Shown here piece by piece: positions 12,798 through 23,104 of a stretch of 64,000 bases of DNA (positions are counted from its first letter, which is position 1; each line of letters opens with the position of its first letter). The notes beneath the pieces are model-generated. The model saw only the letters and a list, made by a program, of their open reading frames with translations. It was not told where the DNA came from and searched no databases. The stretch is from Culex pipiens pallens (taxonomy: Eukaryota > Arthropoda > Insecta > Diptera > Culicidae). The translations under genes were made by a program, and so were the position numbers. The stretch spans positions 35,240,360 through 35,304,359 of the forward strand of contig NC_068938.1 in NCBI RefSeq assembly GCF_016801865.2, written 5' to 3'.

Positions 12798-12940
12798 TTC
12801 TTGTAGGAAATTTAATTTCCTACCTATAGGAAGTATATAAGAAAATATTTTTTTTCTAAAAAAACACCAAAAATTAAGATCAACTCGGATCATTTTGCAC
12901 TCTTCAACAAAATTATAGGAAATTAAATTTCCTACAAGAA
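12798..12940. repeat. Perfect 25-bp inverted repeat (hairpin)
   Basis: 12798-12822 (starting TTCTTGTAGGAAATTTAATT) is the exact reverse complement of 12916-12940, with 93 bp between. Probably a small MITE or its core. Confidence 0.6.
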
Positions 12941-13477
12941 TAAAACACTTGAAAACAATTGGACGAGACCTGCGCCACCTGCTGCTAAAATTCTGAAGCG
13001 ATGGTTTTCCCCATACATACATTCCCCATACAGTTTCCCCATATAAACTTCAACGCTGAAAAGCGACCCTTTAACCTGAACCGATTTGGCTCAAAATTGG
13101 CACAGTTACTTATTATTGCCTAAGGAATCGATCCAGAGGGTATCTCTGATATCGATTTATTTATTGTCACCGTAATGCACAGCTAAAAAAGTAGTAATTC
13201 AGCTGCGTGTAAAAGGCCTGGGTGTAAATAAATATTACATTTTTTTGGGCAATTTTATGTGATTTTACACCCTGAATTATGTAGTCCATCAGTATGGGAA
13301 CCCTTCTTGACCGAAATGTCAAGCCCATACATGCACCCAAAATTCATAATCGAGATAATCGTTCTCTCAAAATTTATTGAGGGATCAGTGCCAAAATCGA
13401 TAGAATAATGGTACTAACTCACACCATCATAACAAATGAGTTCATTCGTCTTCTGACTTCTCCATGGTCATCAAGCT

Positions 13478-13549
13478 GTGGTGGCCGAGGCAGCTAAGTC
13501 ATTGGATTGGTTTGTCAAAGGTCTCTGGTTCGATTCTCGTTGTCGACAC
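13478..13549 (+). mobile_element. tRNA-like module (SINE head), first of two
   Basis: GGTGGCCGAGGCAGCT resembles box A and GGTTCGATTCTC resembles box B, at tRNA spacing. Arm pairing is imperfect and no tRNA 3' context is present, so it is read as part of a tRNA-derived SINE, not a working tRNA. Confidence 0.5.
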
Positions 13550-13740
13550 TTTTGGTTTATTGTTTGACGGATGAACTTTTTTTTGCAAATGAACCTCGAG
13601 AGAATAGTTCTATCGCCCATCTCGAGCTGTGTTCTCTGCGTCCGTGAATGGTACCACTATTCTCTCGACTCGAGACCATCATTCTCTCGGACTAGCGCTG
13701 CCAGTTTTGGGTGTGCGTCTATTCTTGCAGTTTTTCATCA

Positions 13741-13808
13741 GTCTGATGGCCGAGTGGGCTAAGGCGCCAGTCCTTACTGTTGGTGCTGTTTGAATCCCGT
13801 CGGTTGAA
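13741..13808 (+). mobile_element. tRNA-like module (SINE head), second of two
   Basis: TGGCCGAGTGGGCTAAGG is a good box A of leucine/serine tRNA type; TTTGAATCCC is a box B relative. The variable arm is too short for those tRNAs. Between this and the 13478 module lie CTCGAGAGAATAG and its inverse (13606 and about 13662). Confidence 0.5.
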
Positions 13809-14012
13809 ACTTTTTTGTTGTGTTTGCAAAAATTGTTCATGCAGTGTGTAATATTAAATGTTTATTTTGCTTTTGCATGTGATTTTACCATCTGATTTTT
13901 TGCTGTATTTGTTTAGACATTGAAGACAGTGAAAAAATGAGTCCATTGCGTTGTCAACAGGTAGAATCAGTAAAGACTGTTGCAAATGTTTTGCAATGTT
14001 TAAGCCACTGAA

Positions 14013-14181
14013 CACAGAAAAAATGGATTTATGATTGTTGAAAATTTGGAAGATTGAAAATTACCTCTTTTTAAAGTCATATTACCGAATAAAATGTTTA
14101 AAAAATTAAACTGATGAAAAGTCATTTTCTGGCAAAAAATCTGTCACCATTTCCTGATGAACATTACCTACTTTTTCTGTG
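14013..14181. mobile_element. 169-bp MITE, CACAGAAAAA termini
   Basis: CACAGAAAAAATGG at the left and CTTTTTCTGTG at the right are inverse. The inner text matches the repeats at 1931 and 12493. No duplication was settled. Confidence 0.55.
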
Positions 14182-14199
14182 AAAAAACGGGTTAAAACG

Positions 14200-17094
14200 A
14201 TAAAGCACTGCATAATTTTGTTAATTATAACTAAGCAAAAGTGGAATCTATATTGAATATTGATGTAAACATCCACATTCGGGCTCTGCAAGTTTTTTTA
14301 ATTGCACTTTCGCTTTCTTAAAAATCTATGATTATTTTTCAAAAAACGTGCTGATGTTTAGTTAGCCATAAGTTGTAAATTTTTCATTCAATTCTTACGC
14401 CAGAAACAAATCACTTGAATCGTGTTCCCGCACTTCCGCCTCACTAATTTTCTTGAATATCGTCTGCACCCTTAATGGGAGGGAGGAGGTATTGAAATGG
14501 GCTTCCCACCCGAGCAAACAAATCCCAGTGTAGTAATACCAGCAAACGCATCAAAACAAACGAGAGAGCTCGCCACATACAATTCTCATGCCCCCTGTCT
14601 TTCTCTGGTGCTGGACCGCCGGCCGGTTGTTTTTCATACAGTTTTTTTTCATTTTGCTGTTTTTCCTTTTAAAAGAGAGGTGGAGAAAAACAAAACACAT
14701 AAAATATTACGCGCTACCAAGTATGTTGATTCATTAAAATTGCAGCATCCACTTCACGCTTCGCCAGCATTTTGTCGTTTTCAACGCATCCCGTTCTGAT
14801 TGCACTGCAAAAAATTTTGAAATAAATATTTAAGATTTTCACATTCTAAATGAAATTATTTTTCCAAAGTTTTGATGTGTGCAATCAGCAAGTAATGTCA
14901 AGTGGGGTGGGCAACCATGTTGAACATATTTACATACACCGACACCTTCGAGGACCAGTCACGTTGTCATTCCTTCGAGGAGGAGGAGGAGGAGGTTGCA
15001 TTGCCCGGCGATTCGTTGATGATGATGGGTCTCGCGCGTGGTTTCCTTTTTTTTCTCAAAACCCATCAACGGCGTCGTACCCCCGCAAACATGGGTATTT
15101 ATTTATAAACAACGATGTGCCACCAGGCCGATGCCCAGTCACGTGGCAAAACTGAAAAGGATTCCCATTCGATGATAAGTGCGAAATGTTGCAGGACGAG
15201 GTTTGGCACGTCCTTGCGTGCGAGAGGCACTCGTCTGTACGCATGCAATCTCAACGCATCGCTGTCATTGGCGCAGTTTCATCAGTTCAGATGAATGGAA
15301 CGCAGCAGGGTTGTTTGTCAGTTTTTGTACGGTTATATTTAAATTATGTTCAGCATAGAAATATTTTATTCGGAAATAAAGAAACAAAAAATTTGTTTAT
15401 CCATTTCTGACAACCAAAGATGTTGACAATTGACAATCCACCCTTTTATTGCCACTCCTTGCGTTGATAATTGCTTCCATACAAGGTGTGGAAGAGACAT
15501 TCCCATTTGTTTGTGTTGCGTGTTGAATGTGTTGAAGACCTTTGTGGTTCTGCTGAATGGACGACACTCTTGAATGCTGTGTTTGCACTGCTTTGAACTC
15601 TAAACACCTCCGAGAGCAGCAACACTTATCAGTTGCGTATACGCGGCTTGTGGATGAGAAAAAAAGTGTTTTTTTTTTTTTATTTGTTGGTTCAAAGGTG
15701 GAATTTTTGGCTATATTTTCTTGGTCCTAGTACTTACTAACTTCCTGCCATGATTACCAGCCTCGAAACGTCGTTAGCGCGAACGACTGTGCCCAAACAT
15801 TTCTCTCACTCGCCCAAAAGTTGGTTAATTTTTCACACTTTTCATCTTCCATTCATTTATTTTACTGTTTTTATTGCATTTCCACTTGCTGAGGGGGAGG
15901 CGTTACGGAAATGCGCTCCAGGACTAATCAAGTGTAATGAATTGCTCTTTTTCAAGTCCAGAAATGATGAAGTGGCAAAACGAGTCGAGAACGAGAGATA
16001 GCTCGGACCTCGAAAGAAAATCGGGAAGGAAACTTTCCCGCGCGTTGCTTCATTATAACTTTGTTTCTTAAAAGGGAGGAGGTCATTCAGGCTGTCTTTG
16101 TTTTTAATTGCATCTCTTTCAACTTGCCTGGGCTGAAGGAAAACTCGCACACACACACTCACGACACACAGTCGGAAGCAGTTTTTCATTTTAATTTTCA
16201 CTTCGTGCCCCTCGTCGTAACGATTTTCCACCGCTCAGCTCGTGATGATGGCGCTGGTTCTTCAAATCTGGCGGCCAAGTTTTATTACCTGTCTTTACTG
16301 GACTGAATCAAACTTAATGCTTGTTGGCCAACTTTAGTTGAGGTAACTCACTTTTGAGCTTTTTTGTTAATTCCCTCCGGGAGTGGATAATAGTTTTCTC
16401 ACGAATCACCAAATTTAATTTCCCCCAGTGACACTTAGGTATTAGCCGTGAAATGGCCATTTCCAGCAAAGTTGGGTACAAAAAAGAGGGAAAATTTCAT
16501 TCAGAATTCATGCCTAATTGCCACCTGGCACGACACCAACCATTCGAGAGCGTGGAAAACAATGACAAAATAATAAAAATCGAACCGTTAATCACGGCCT
16601 GCCGATGATGGTGAGGGTGGTGGTGGCAGTGAAAACAACAACCATTCATTAGAAAGGGCCCTCCACATGCCAGCACAGGCTCTCCGACATTCGCATTGTG
16701 TATTGACAACATTACCCGTTAATAATTAATAAGCATTAGCATGTGGTTACTGTCACACGGCGTCCTATCAATCATGGGGCGAAGTAGTTCCGGGAAAACG
16801 CGACAAAGTTGCTCGCTGCACGAATGTGTTTGTGGGAAATCGTGTATGGGAATTTGTTTTTTTTCTGCTGCTTCTCTATTTGATCAATTATTTTCCTATT
16901 AATGAGCTTAATGCTATGCAACGAAAACATTTCAGCGAACAAACCACAGCTGTAATTGCTTTCAACTATTGTAGAAATAAACAATTGGACTCGTCCTTTC
17001 AGCAATTTTATGCACATAGAGGTTTAAAATGCAAGTCATTTATTTCATCAAGAATTAAGTAAAATATCATCTCATTTATTACTATTTAATTGAT
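14200..17094. other. Low-repeat region, no gene recognised
   Basis: The longest stretch between repeats in the first half. Contains a GGA run (14980-14996) and short AC repeats (about 16150). Frames up to 124 codons overlap on opposite strands and show no domain, so I do not call them genes. Confidence 0.55.
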
Positions 17095-17098
17095 ACTT

Positions 17099-17365
17099 GA
17101 GCAACTCTCTACGAAATCGGTCGATTTCGAACATTTTTATTTGGTTCAAACTTTGTGGGGGCCTTCCCTATGACCAAAGAAGCTATTTTGTGTCATTGGT
17201 TCACCCATACAAGTCTCCATACAATTTTGGCTGTTGTCCATACAAAAATGGTACGTACATATTCAAACAGCTGTAACTTTTGATTGAATTATCTGATCGG
17301 AAACAGAAAAAAATTGCAGATTTTTTAATCAACTTTTATTTCACAAAAACTCAATTTCCCAAAAT
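17099..17365 (+). mobile_element. GAG/CTC foldback transposon, left half, split by the hAT-like element
   Basis: Starts GAGCAACTCTCTACGAAATC like the copy at 415, and follows that consensus to CTCAATTTCCCAAAAT, where the hAT-like element enters. It resumes at about 25132. The preceding 4 bp are ACTT, but the right terminus is lost, so the target duplication cannot be confirmed. Confidence 0.8.
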
Positions 17366-18035
17366 CAAGGGGTTTCCAGCATCGTGTCAGACTGGTCACT
17401 AATGCGGAATTACTTGGAATTTGTGCAAGTAATTCTGTAATTCCGGATTTACTGAGTAATTCCAGAGTAATCCTGCACGCAGCCCAAATCCGTTGAACAT
17501 CGAAGTCTCACTTGCCTTTGACCATCCGATGCTCACATTTATGAACATCGGATGTTCACATCGCCGTAAACATTACACACACCAATGCATCGCTTGACTG
17601 TGTTCGTGTATTTTATGTGTCGAGCGCTATGACTTCCTCTTCTTTTTTTAAATAGCGAAAGGTTCTTCCCGATCTTCTTAGAAAATCTGCAGGAAACGTC
17701 AAACTGAAAAAAAAACGATCCAAGCAAGCCGAGTGTGGCTTGGTGCCGCGTCGCGTTGTTTATTTATTTCAACCAATAAAACAACAAATTAAATTCAATT
17801 AAATTGTCTAAACAGATGCGTTCGCAGAAAAAAGTGTAGTGCAACAAGTTCGAGCTGGACTTTGTCACAGCCGTCCTCCCGTTCTGGCCCCGCCTGTATG
17901 GGAATCTGTCCACCGACGTGGAACAGGCGGCGGTCGTCACGAAGGCAGGTAAGAATATCACCGTAGCAGCTAGTACCGGTCTGCATTCCGTCCCAATACG
18001 ACACTCACGCTCAGGCGGCCAGATTGTCGAGCTAA

Positions 18036-18291
18036 GGTCAATCCAAACTGTTCCGATCTGGCGTCGTCGAATTCGGTCCGTCATTTCTTGCCTGATGGAT
18101 GTGGACAGGATTCCGACGCTTCCGTTTCATTGAAGCAGCAAATGTCAAAAGAAATTTTATTTTGCCGGATCGTTGTGCCGGATGGCAAAAAATGACAGAT
18201 TGGAACGGAACCGAACAAGTGTGTATATAAGAAAATGCAGAAAGAAATCGCAATCGAAAATCGCGCCGGATCGGAACAGTTTGGATTGACC
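18036..18291. repeat. Perfect 23-bp inverted repeat inside the Listerin fragment
   Basis: Positions 18036-18058 (starting GGTCAATCCAAACTG) are the exact reverse complement of 18269-18291. The stretch 18036-18460 separates two Listerin blocks. It is longer than the family's spacing there would suggest and has no open Listerin-like frame, so it looks like a small insertion or local inversion-duplication. No target duplication was found. Confidence 0.5.
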
Positions 18292-19319
18292 TCTAGTCGT
18301 TCGGCAGTACGTTCCTGCCAGCAAGTTAAAAGAAGTGTTTGTGTTTTGCGGGACGGAAACACGCTGACCAATCCGAAGCATGTTGGGAGTAAAGCTAGGA
18401 AAGGACAAAAATTAAAATTAAATTTTAACTTTCTCAATCTCTTCCCCCGTTAAGATCTAACGCCCCGAAAACAAGTACCAGCGCGTGCTGATCGCCCTTT
18501 CCCTGAGCGAGGTCCCCGAGGAACAGCTGCACAAATCGGTCGACAAACACGGGGCTTTGCTTTACAAAATTCAACCATTCTGTCGACGTGGTTCGAGGTC
18601 GTGTCGGCGTCCCTCCAGCACGCGCCGTTTTGTGGAGAAGCACCGGGCGCAGATCGTAAGCAGTGCGTTCAAGTTTATTAACGAGACGAATCCGACGGTG
18701 GAGACGCACGTTTGGAATTCGATCGTGCTGGTGTGGCGTGCTGGCGGGAAGTGCTCAAAGATCGGACGGACAAGTTCCACACACTGTTCTTTGAGAAGCG
18801 AAATCAAAATTGTAATTGCAAAGCATCGCCGTTGCCTCAGACGTCCAACAAATCACGGCCTCCCATCTGAAGCTCAACCGCTCGAACGCGTCAAGTTCAA
18901 CAGCGGCTCGACCGAGCGACACAACGAACCCAAGGCCAACTTGCACAGCGCGCTCCGCTTCGAAGATGAACTCCACACGCTGGTCTACAAAATCTGCCGT
19001 CTATATTTCAATCGCATCACCCTTACCCGTGACCAGGCGTACGTACTCAACCTGGAGAACCTCGTCCGACAGTTCCAGTGCGTCAAAACGGTCCAATTCC
19101 TGGCCGGACCAGGCCAACCCATCAGCGCTCTTTTCGACAGCTTTTTCGGCACATAGTCGGTGACTCACGCCTCCAATCGGAGTACATTCTCGAGGCCCTC
19201 TGCGACAGCATCAACTCTCGAATCGTGCTGGAATCGATCCAATTTTGCAGCGGTTTATCTTCAGAGTGATTTGAGGACCACGTGGAGGAATTGGGTTTCC
19301 CGTTGGAGCCGAAACGGAG

Positions 19320-19379
19320 GTATAAGTCTACATTTTAGTCTTACTCGGCCCATGTCCAACAATCTGTTTATTTTTTCAG
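19320..19379 (+). other. Retained 60-bp intron in the Listerin fragment
   Basis: The donor GTATAAGT follows AAACGGAG, and the acceptor is a T-rich tract ending TTTTTTCAG. Splicing joins AG to C and restores an open frame (EPKR-S-SKKHVCRLVNPDSF). Without removal, the frame meets stops inside the segment. Length and structure are typical of dipteran short introns. Its presence means the copy was made from genomic DNA, not from mRNA. Confidence 0.75.
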
Positions 19380-19487
19380 CTCGAAGAAGCATGTTTGTCG
19401 TCTCGTTAATCCGGATAGCTTTCCGAGCCGAAACTTCCCCCAAAACTTTGACCCTGAAACTCGCAGAATGCAGAAAAAGAACGGACC

Positions 19488-19557
19488 GTAACGGTACGAA
19501 AAACTACAACAACCCTGAGAATATAAATCTCACTCACAACTTTCACTCTTTCCACAG
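19488..19557 (+). other. Retained 70-bp intron in the Listerin fragment
   Basis: The exon upstream ends RRMQKKNG plus two bases; the donor is GTAACG. The acceptor tract is TTTCACTCTTTCCACAG. Joining gives proline and then VHFPLVNPAPTKTKLQNLL in one open frame, so phase is preserved across the junction. The donor is weaker than at the first intron; GTACGA a few bases on is an alternative that would break the frame. Confidence 0.65.
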
Positions 19558-20061
19558 CGTGCATTTTCCGTTAGTAAATCCCGCCCCGACAAAAACCAAA
19601 CTGCAAAACCTGCTGAAGACGATCTTTGACCATATCTCTGAGAAGCATCGACCTCACCGACTCCGCCAGCAGCAAGAGCATTCTCGCTCTCGCGTGGGTC
19701 TATGTGACACCCACTTCCGGCGTGGCAGCAGATATTTTATTCTAGCGTCGAAAAAAACGAGGATGTTTTGTGGTTGCGCGGTTCTTCCGATTGATCGAGG
19801 TCGATCTGGTGCTGGTCGAGCATCACCAAGCGGAAGCCCAGATGGAAACCGCACGGTCGACTGTTCCTTCAGCAAATTTTTGATGCGCTGGAATCGAATG
19901 ACCGACGAGCACAAGCCAGACGAAACAGACTGAGCATTTTTGTCCAGATTTATTAATTTCAACTCTGCTGCTAGAAAAAAAGGTTTACGGATGACTAGAG
20001 TAACGAAGATTTATTGTAAAACGTTTGTTGTTAAAACTGAATAAAGATAATTTAACGCTTT

Positions 20062-20246
20062 AGAAATTATTTCCTTTTGTAGGGAATTTTAATCAAAGCA
20101 GATGTTTTTATTGCTTTAACTTGAAAATTAAATTAAATGAATCTAATGTTTTCACTGTAAACAGTTAGATTTAGTTTAATTTTGAAGTAAAAGTAATAAA
20201 AACATCTGTTTTGATTAAAATTCCTTCAAATTATTTAATTTTAACC
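20062..20246. repeat. Short palindromic MITE-like repeat
   Basis: 'gggaattttaatcaaagcag' at about 20082 is mirrored by 'ctgttttgattaaaattcc' ending near 20224. The central loop is near 20150. Duplication and exact ends were not resolved. It lies just downstream of the Listerin remnant. Confidence 0.5.
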
Positions 20247-21034
20247 CAAAATAATAACTGACAGAGCCATCTAGTGACAAAAACATTGAACAGAGCCATC
20301 TAGTGGTGAAAAGCAATACTGCTCAGCAGCAGCAATGTACGGTGGCGCCGCCAGTGTTGAATAGAGGAAACAGCAAAAAAGCTGCGCGAGGCGACACGCA
20401 CACAATCATACGAACTGTCAAACCCCATTCGAAGCAAGATGAACATCGGATGGTCAAAGCGCTTTGAGCATCGAATGTGCATGATCGTTTGTGACCATTC
20501 GATGCTCAAAATTGCGATACCAATGTTCAAAGAATTCGCATTGGTTGTTTTGCGTGTGGTAATTCCTAATAATCCCAGTAATCCTGGTAATTCCATGATT
20601 CTTGTTTGTGAAAACATACTTTTTTTTTCTAATAAAAAATAACTATTAAAAAGATAATTTCGATAAACCTTTTATAATTCTATTCATTGCCTATTAATTT
20701 TCATGCGTGAAACCAAAATTACAGCTAGTACGTGATCATTCGGATTTTGAGTAAATAATTCAGTAATTTCAGAATTACTCCGCAATTCTGCAGTAATTCC
20801 TGTAATTCTGGAATTACCCAGTAATTCCGTAGTAATTCGAGTAATTCCATAGTTACTCAGTAATTCGTGTATTTCCCATTAATTCAAGTAACTACTAGTA
20901 ATTCTTTAAAGGTAAATCGGCAGAATGCATTTTGCTTTTCCTTGATGCTTTTTATGGTTGTAAGAAGTACAGAGCGGATTCGAAATGTCCGCCAATTTGG
21001 ATGCTCTCTAATTCAAATGTATTCGGATGAAAAA

Positions 21035-21613
21035 CACTCAAACGTCAAAATCAGTTGTCAAACTGACGTTGATGTTTACCACATTATTCGATGATTTCCA
21101 AGTAGTCCAAGTAAGTCCAATTTTCCCGGGTTTTGAGTTTACCGGAAAACGGAAAAAATATATTTTTTATCCCGGGAAATTTTTGAAAACGTCATAAAAT
21201 CTGTGTTTTCTTTATATTAGTTATGTTTTTAAAATCAAACTATTAGCTCAATACTATTAAAATCAATCTAAACAGGGATAGCACTTTAAGATAGTTTTGA
21301 AGATTTTTTTTTGTTCTTTGTTGTGCTTTGAATTTTAAATGCACTCAAACGCCAAAATCAGTTTTCAAAATGATGTTGATATTTACACAATTGTTCGATG
21401 ATTTCCAAGCAGGACGTCTAATTTTTCCCAGGTTTTGAGTTTCCCGGAAAACGGGAAAAATATTTATTTATTCTCGGGAAGTTTTTAAATTTTGAAAAAG
21501 TTATAAAATCTATGTTTTCTTTATATTTGTTATGTTTTTCAAGCTTTAAATTTATAGAATTAGCTCAATACTATCAATATCAATCTAAACAAGGATAGCA
21601 GTTTTTAGATAGC
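21035..21613 (+). repeat. Direct tandem duplication, about 307-bp period
   Basis: The text starting CACTCAAACGTCAAAATCAG at 21035 recurs, diverged, at 21342. Both units include a 'gatgatttccaag' block, a CCCGGG-like block and 'aatctaaaca.ggatagca'. The second unit is broken at 21614 by a TTAA MITE and resumes at 22100, where 'gtgttgtgctttgaatttta' matches the end of unit 1. Confidence 0.65.
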
Positions 21614-21617
21614 TTAA

Positions 21618-22095
21618 CATTCCAACGCCCAAGGCTCCAAAAAAGTTGGAACGGTAACTTCAACTCGCTGGTTCTCGGGCATAACTCAACCAATCAAGAT
21701 GATTCTTCTTTCCAGTGATTTGTTAGATGTTTAGATGATTATAGAACATTGCAGAACTTTATTCGATCAAATTTGTAATTTTTGCGATCAAAAACATCGT
21801 TCCAACTTTTGTTTTGCGTGTAAAAAAATCGCCAAAAATTCCGCGGCGGCAGTCGTTTAAAATAACGTGGAACGATGTTTTTGATCGTGCACCGGACTTG
21901 AAAATTACAGATTTGATCGAATTAAGTTCTGCACAATTTTAGGATCATCTAGACATTCTTACAAATCACTGGAAACAAGAATCGTCACGATTGGTTGAGT
22001 AATGCCCGAGAACCAGTGAGTTGAAGTTACTGTTCCTCCTTTTTTGGGAGGCTTGGGCGTCTGTGTAAGTTGGACATGCGTTGGGCGTTCCAGTG
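21618..22095. mobile_element. piggyBac-like MITE, TTAA duplication
   Basis: Palindromic 478 bp. Left CATTCCAACGCCCAAGG; right inverse CACTGGAACGCCCAACG. TTAA flanks both ends (21614-21617, 22096-22099). The flanking sequence rejoins into one duplication unit, confirming insertion. A TTAA target and C-initial ends are the piggyBac pattern; no transposase is present. Confidence 0.7.
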
Positions 22096-22275
22096 TTAAA
22101 CACATTTTCGCTGTTCTGTGTTGTGCTTTGAATTTTATATGCACCACAATTCTAATTCAAATTAAATAAGTATCTTATAAATATTTATTTTATTTTTAAT
22201 TTCTATATGACATGAATAAAACAGCTTGAAAATTGGTTTAAGATGTCTAAAAACAAAAATGACAACAAATAAAAT

Positions 22276-22911
22276 GGTACCGTCAGTGGGGGTGACTATG
22301 GGTCAAAAAACGAAACACCTCTCGAAATTTCTTAATAACAAAAACAATTTAAATAACATCGAAAATCTTTTAACGTAGATTTGTTCTTAGATAGTTTACT
22401 AACATTTTCCCAAAATATGGTCGATTTTGATGAACACTACCTTAAATGCCAATTGTTTGAAAATTGACCCAATCTCACCCCTTAGAGGGGGTGACATTGG
22501 GTCAAATGAAACTAAAATGATGCTGAAATACAAAGATATGGTAAAAACAAGTCATCCAACAGCGTTTCTTGTTCGAGGGAATCGTATTGACACGCAACAA
22601 TGTTTGAAGTGGAGATTTTCAAACATTTGGGTAGTTTTCGAGCAATTCTAACAAAAATATTAGAAAAATGATTTTTCGAGAGGTCATTTTTGGCCAAAAA
22701 CGTACCCCAACTTTAGACATCTGCCAAAATAACAGGATATGTTCTAGGAACGATTTTTTTTTCAGCGAAGTCATCTTAAGATGTCCCCTACACAACCCTT
22801 TTAACAGAATTCAGTTTCATTGAAAAGAATCTGAGAAATGATAAAATCCGTAAAAAATCACTTTGACCCAATCTCACCCCCAGACCCAATGTCACCCCCA
22901 CTGACGGTACC
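22276..22911. mobile_element. TA-flanked MITE with CCGTCAGTGGGGGTGAC ends
   Basis: The left GGTACCGTCAGTGGGGGTGA and right inverse copy end in GGTACC. Read as TA duplication plus CCGTCAGTGGGGGTGAC terminus, it fits Tc1/mariner-type MITEs. Subterminal 'gacccaatctcaccccc' repeats occur on both arms. 636 bp, noncoding. Confidence 0.75.
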
Positions 22912-23104
22912 AATTTATGTAAAATTTTAGAAAATTTTAAACTTATAAATTGTAATACTAATGTAATTTCCAAGCCAAATTTTGATTTTTGTTTCATTCC
23001 AGAAATTCTCCGTACAACATATAAAAATCCCAAGAATTTTGTGTCGGGAATTCCCGGGATGGACGTACTATTGCCAAGCACGTGGTTTTGTGCATTTGAC
23101 AGCT

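Larger units (their letters stand above)
17843..19935 (+). pseudogene. Listerin (LTN1) E3 ubiquitin ligase, degenerate N-terminal/central fragment
   Basis: Listerin is the HEAT/ARM-repeat E3 ligase that ubiquitylates nascent chains on stalled 60S ribosomal subunits. Recognisable blocks, in family order: 17843-17959 (AVLPFWPRLYGNLSTDVE, then VTKAGKNI); 17967-18032, shifted frame (SQYDTHAQAARLSS); 18461-18575 (ENKYQRVLIALSLSEVPEEQ); 18567-18630, shifted (NHSVDVV, FEVVSASLQHAPF); 18629-18736 (EKHRAQIVSSAFKFINETNP, then HVWNSIVLV); 18745-18810; 18888-19154 (LHTLVYKICRLYFNRITLTR); 19150-19319 with an in-frame TGA at 19267; then two more exons to about 19690 and frame-shifted remnants to 19935. The first five blocks match Listerin from memory of the family (WPRLY, SQYDTxAxAA, KYxRVL, HSV/FELVSAL patterns). 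The later blocks are assigned by continuity. At least five frameshifts, the stop, and the lack of a start codon and RING domain argue for a pseudogene. Full Listerin is about 1,700-1,800 residues; this is roughly the first third. It sits inside a hAT-like element. Confidence 0.8.
21115..23064. mobile_element. CCCGGG-type element remnant with nested MITEs
   Basis: Left GTCCAATTTTCCCGGG and right CCCGGGATGGAC are inverse and resemble the element at 10818. A second CCCGGG-like start occurs at 21412 within a direct duplication. MITEs at 21618-22095 and 22276-22911 lie inside. Boundaries are approximate. Confidence 0.45.

Noticed and set aside
15857..16231. 124-codon minus-strand frame
   Set aside because: Overlapped by plus-strand frames of similar quality; no motif, no coding-like pattern.
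18136..18456. Possible solo LTR within the Listerin fragment (TATATAAG and a GC-rich leader-like region)
   Set aside because: No TG...CA ends or target duplication could be fixed, and part of it belongs to a 23-bp inverted pair.
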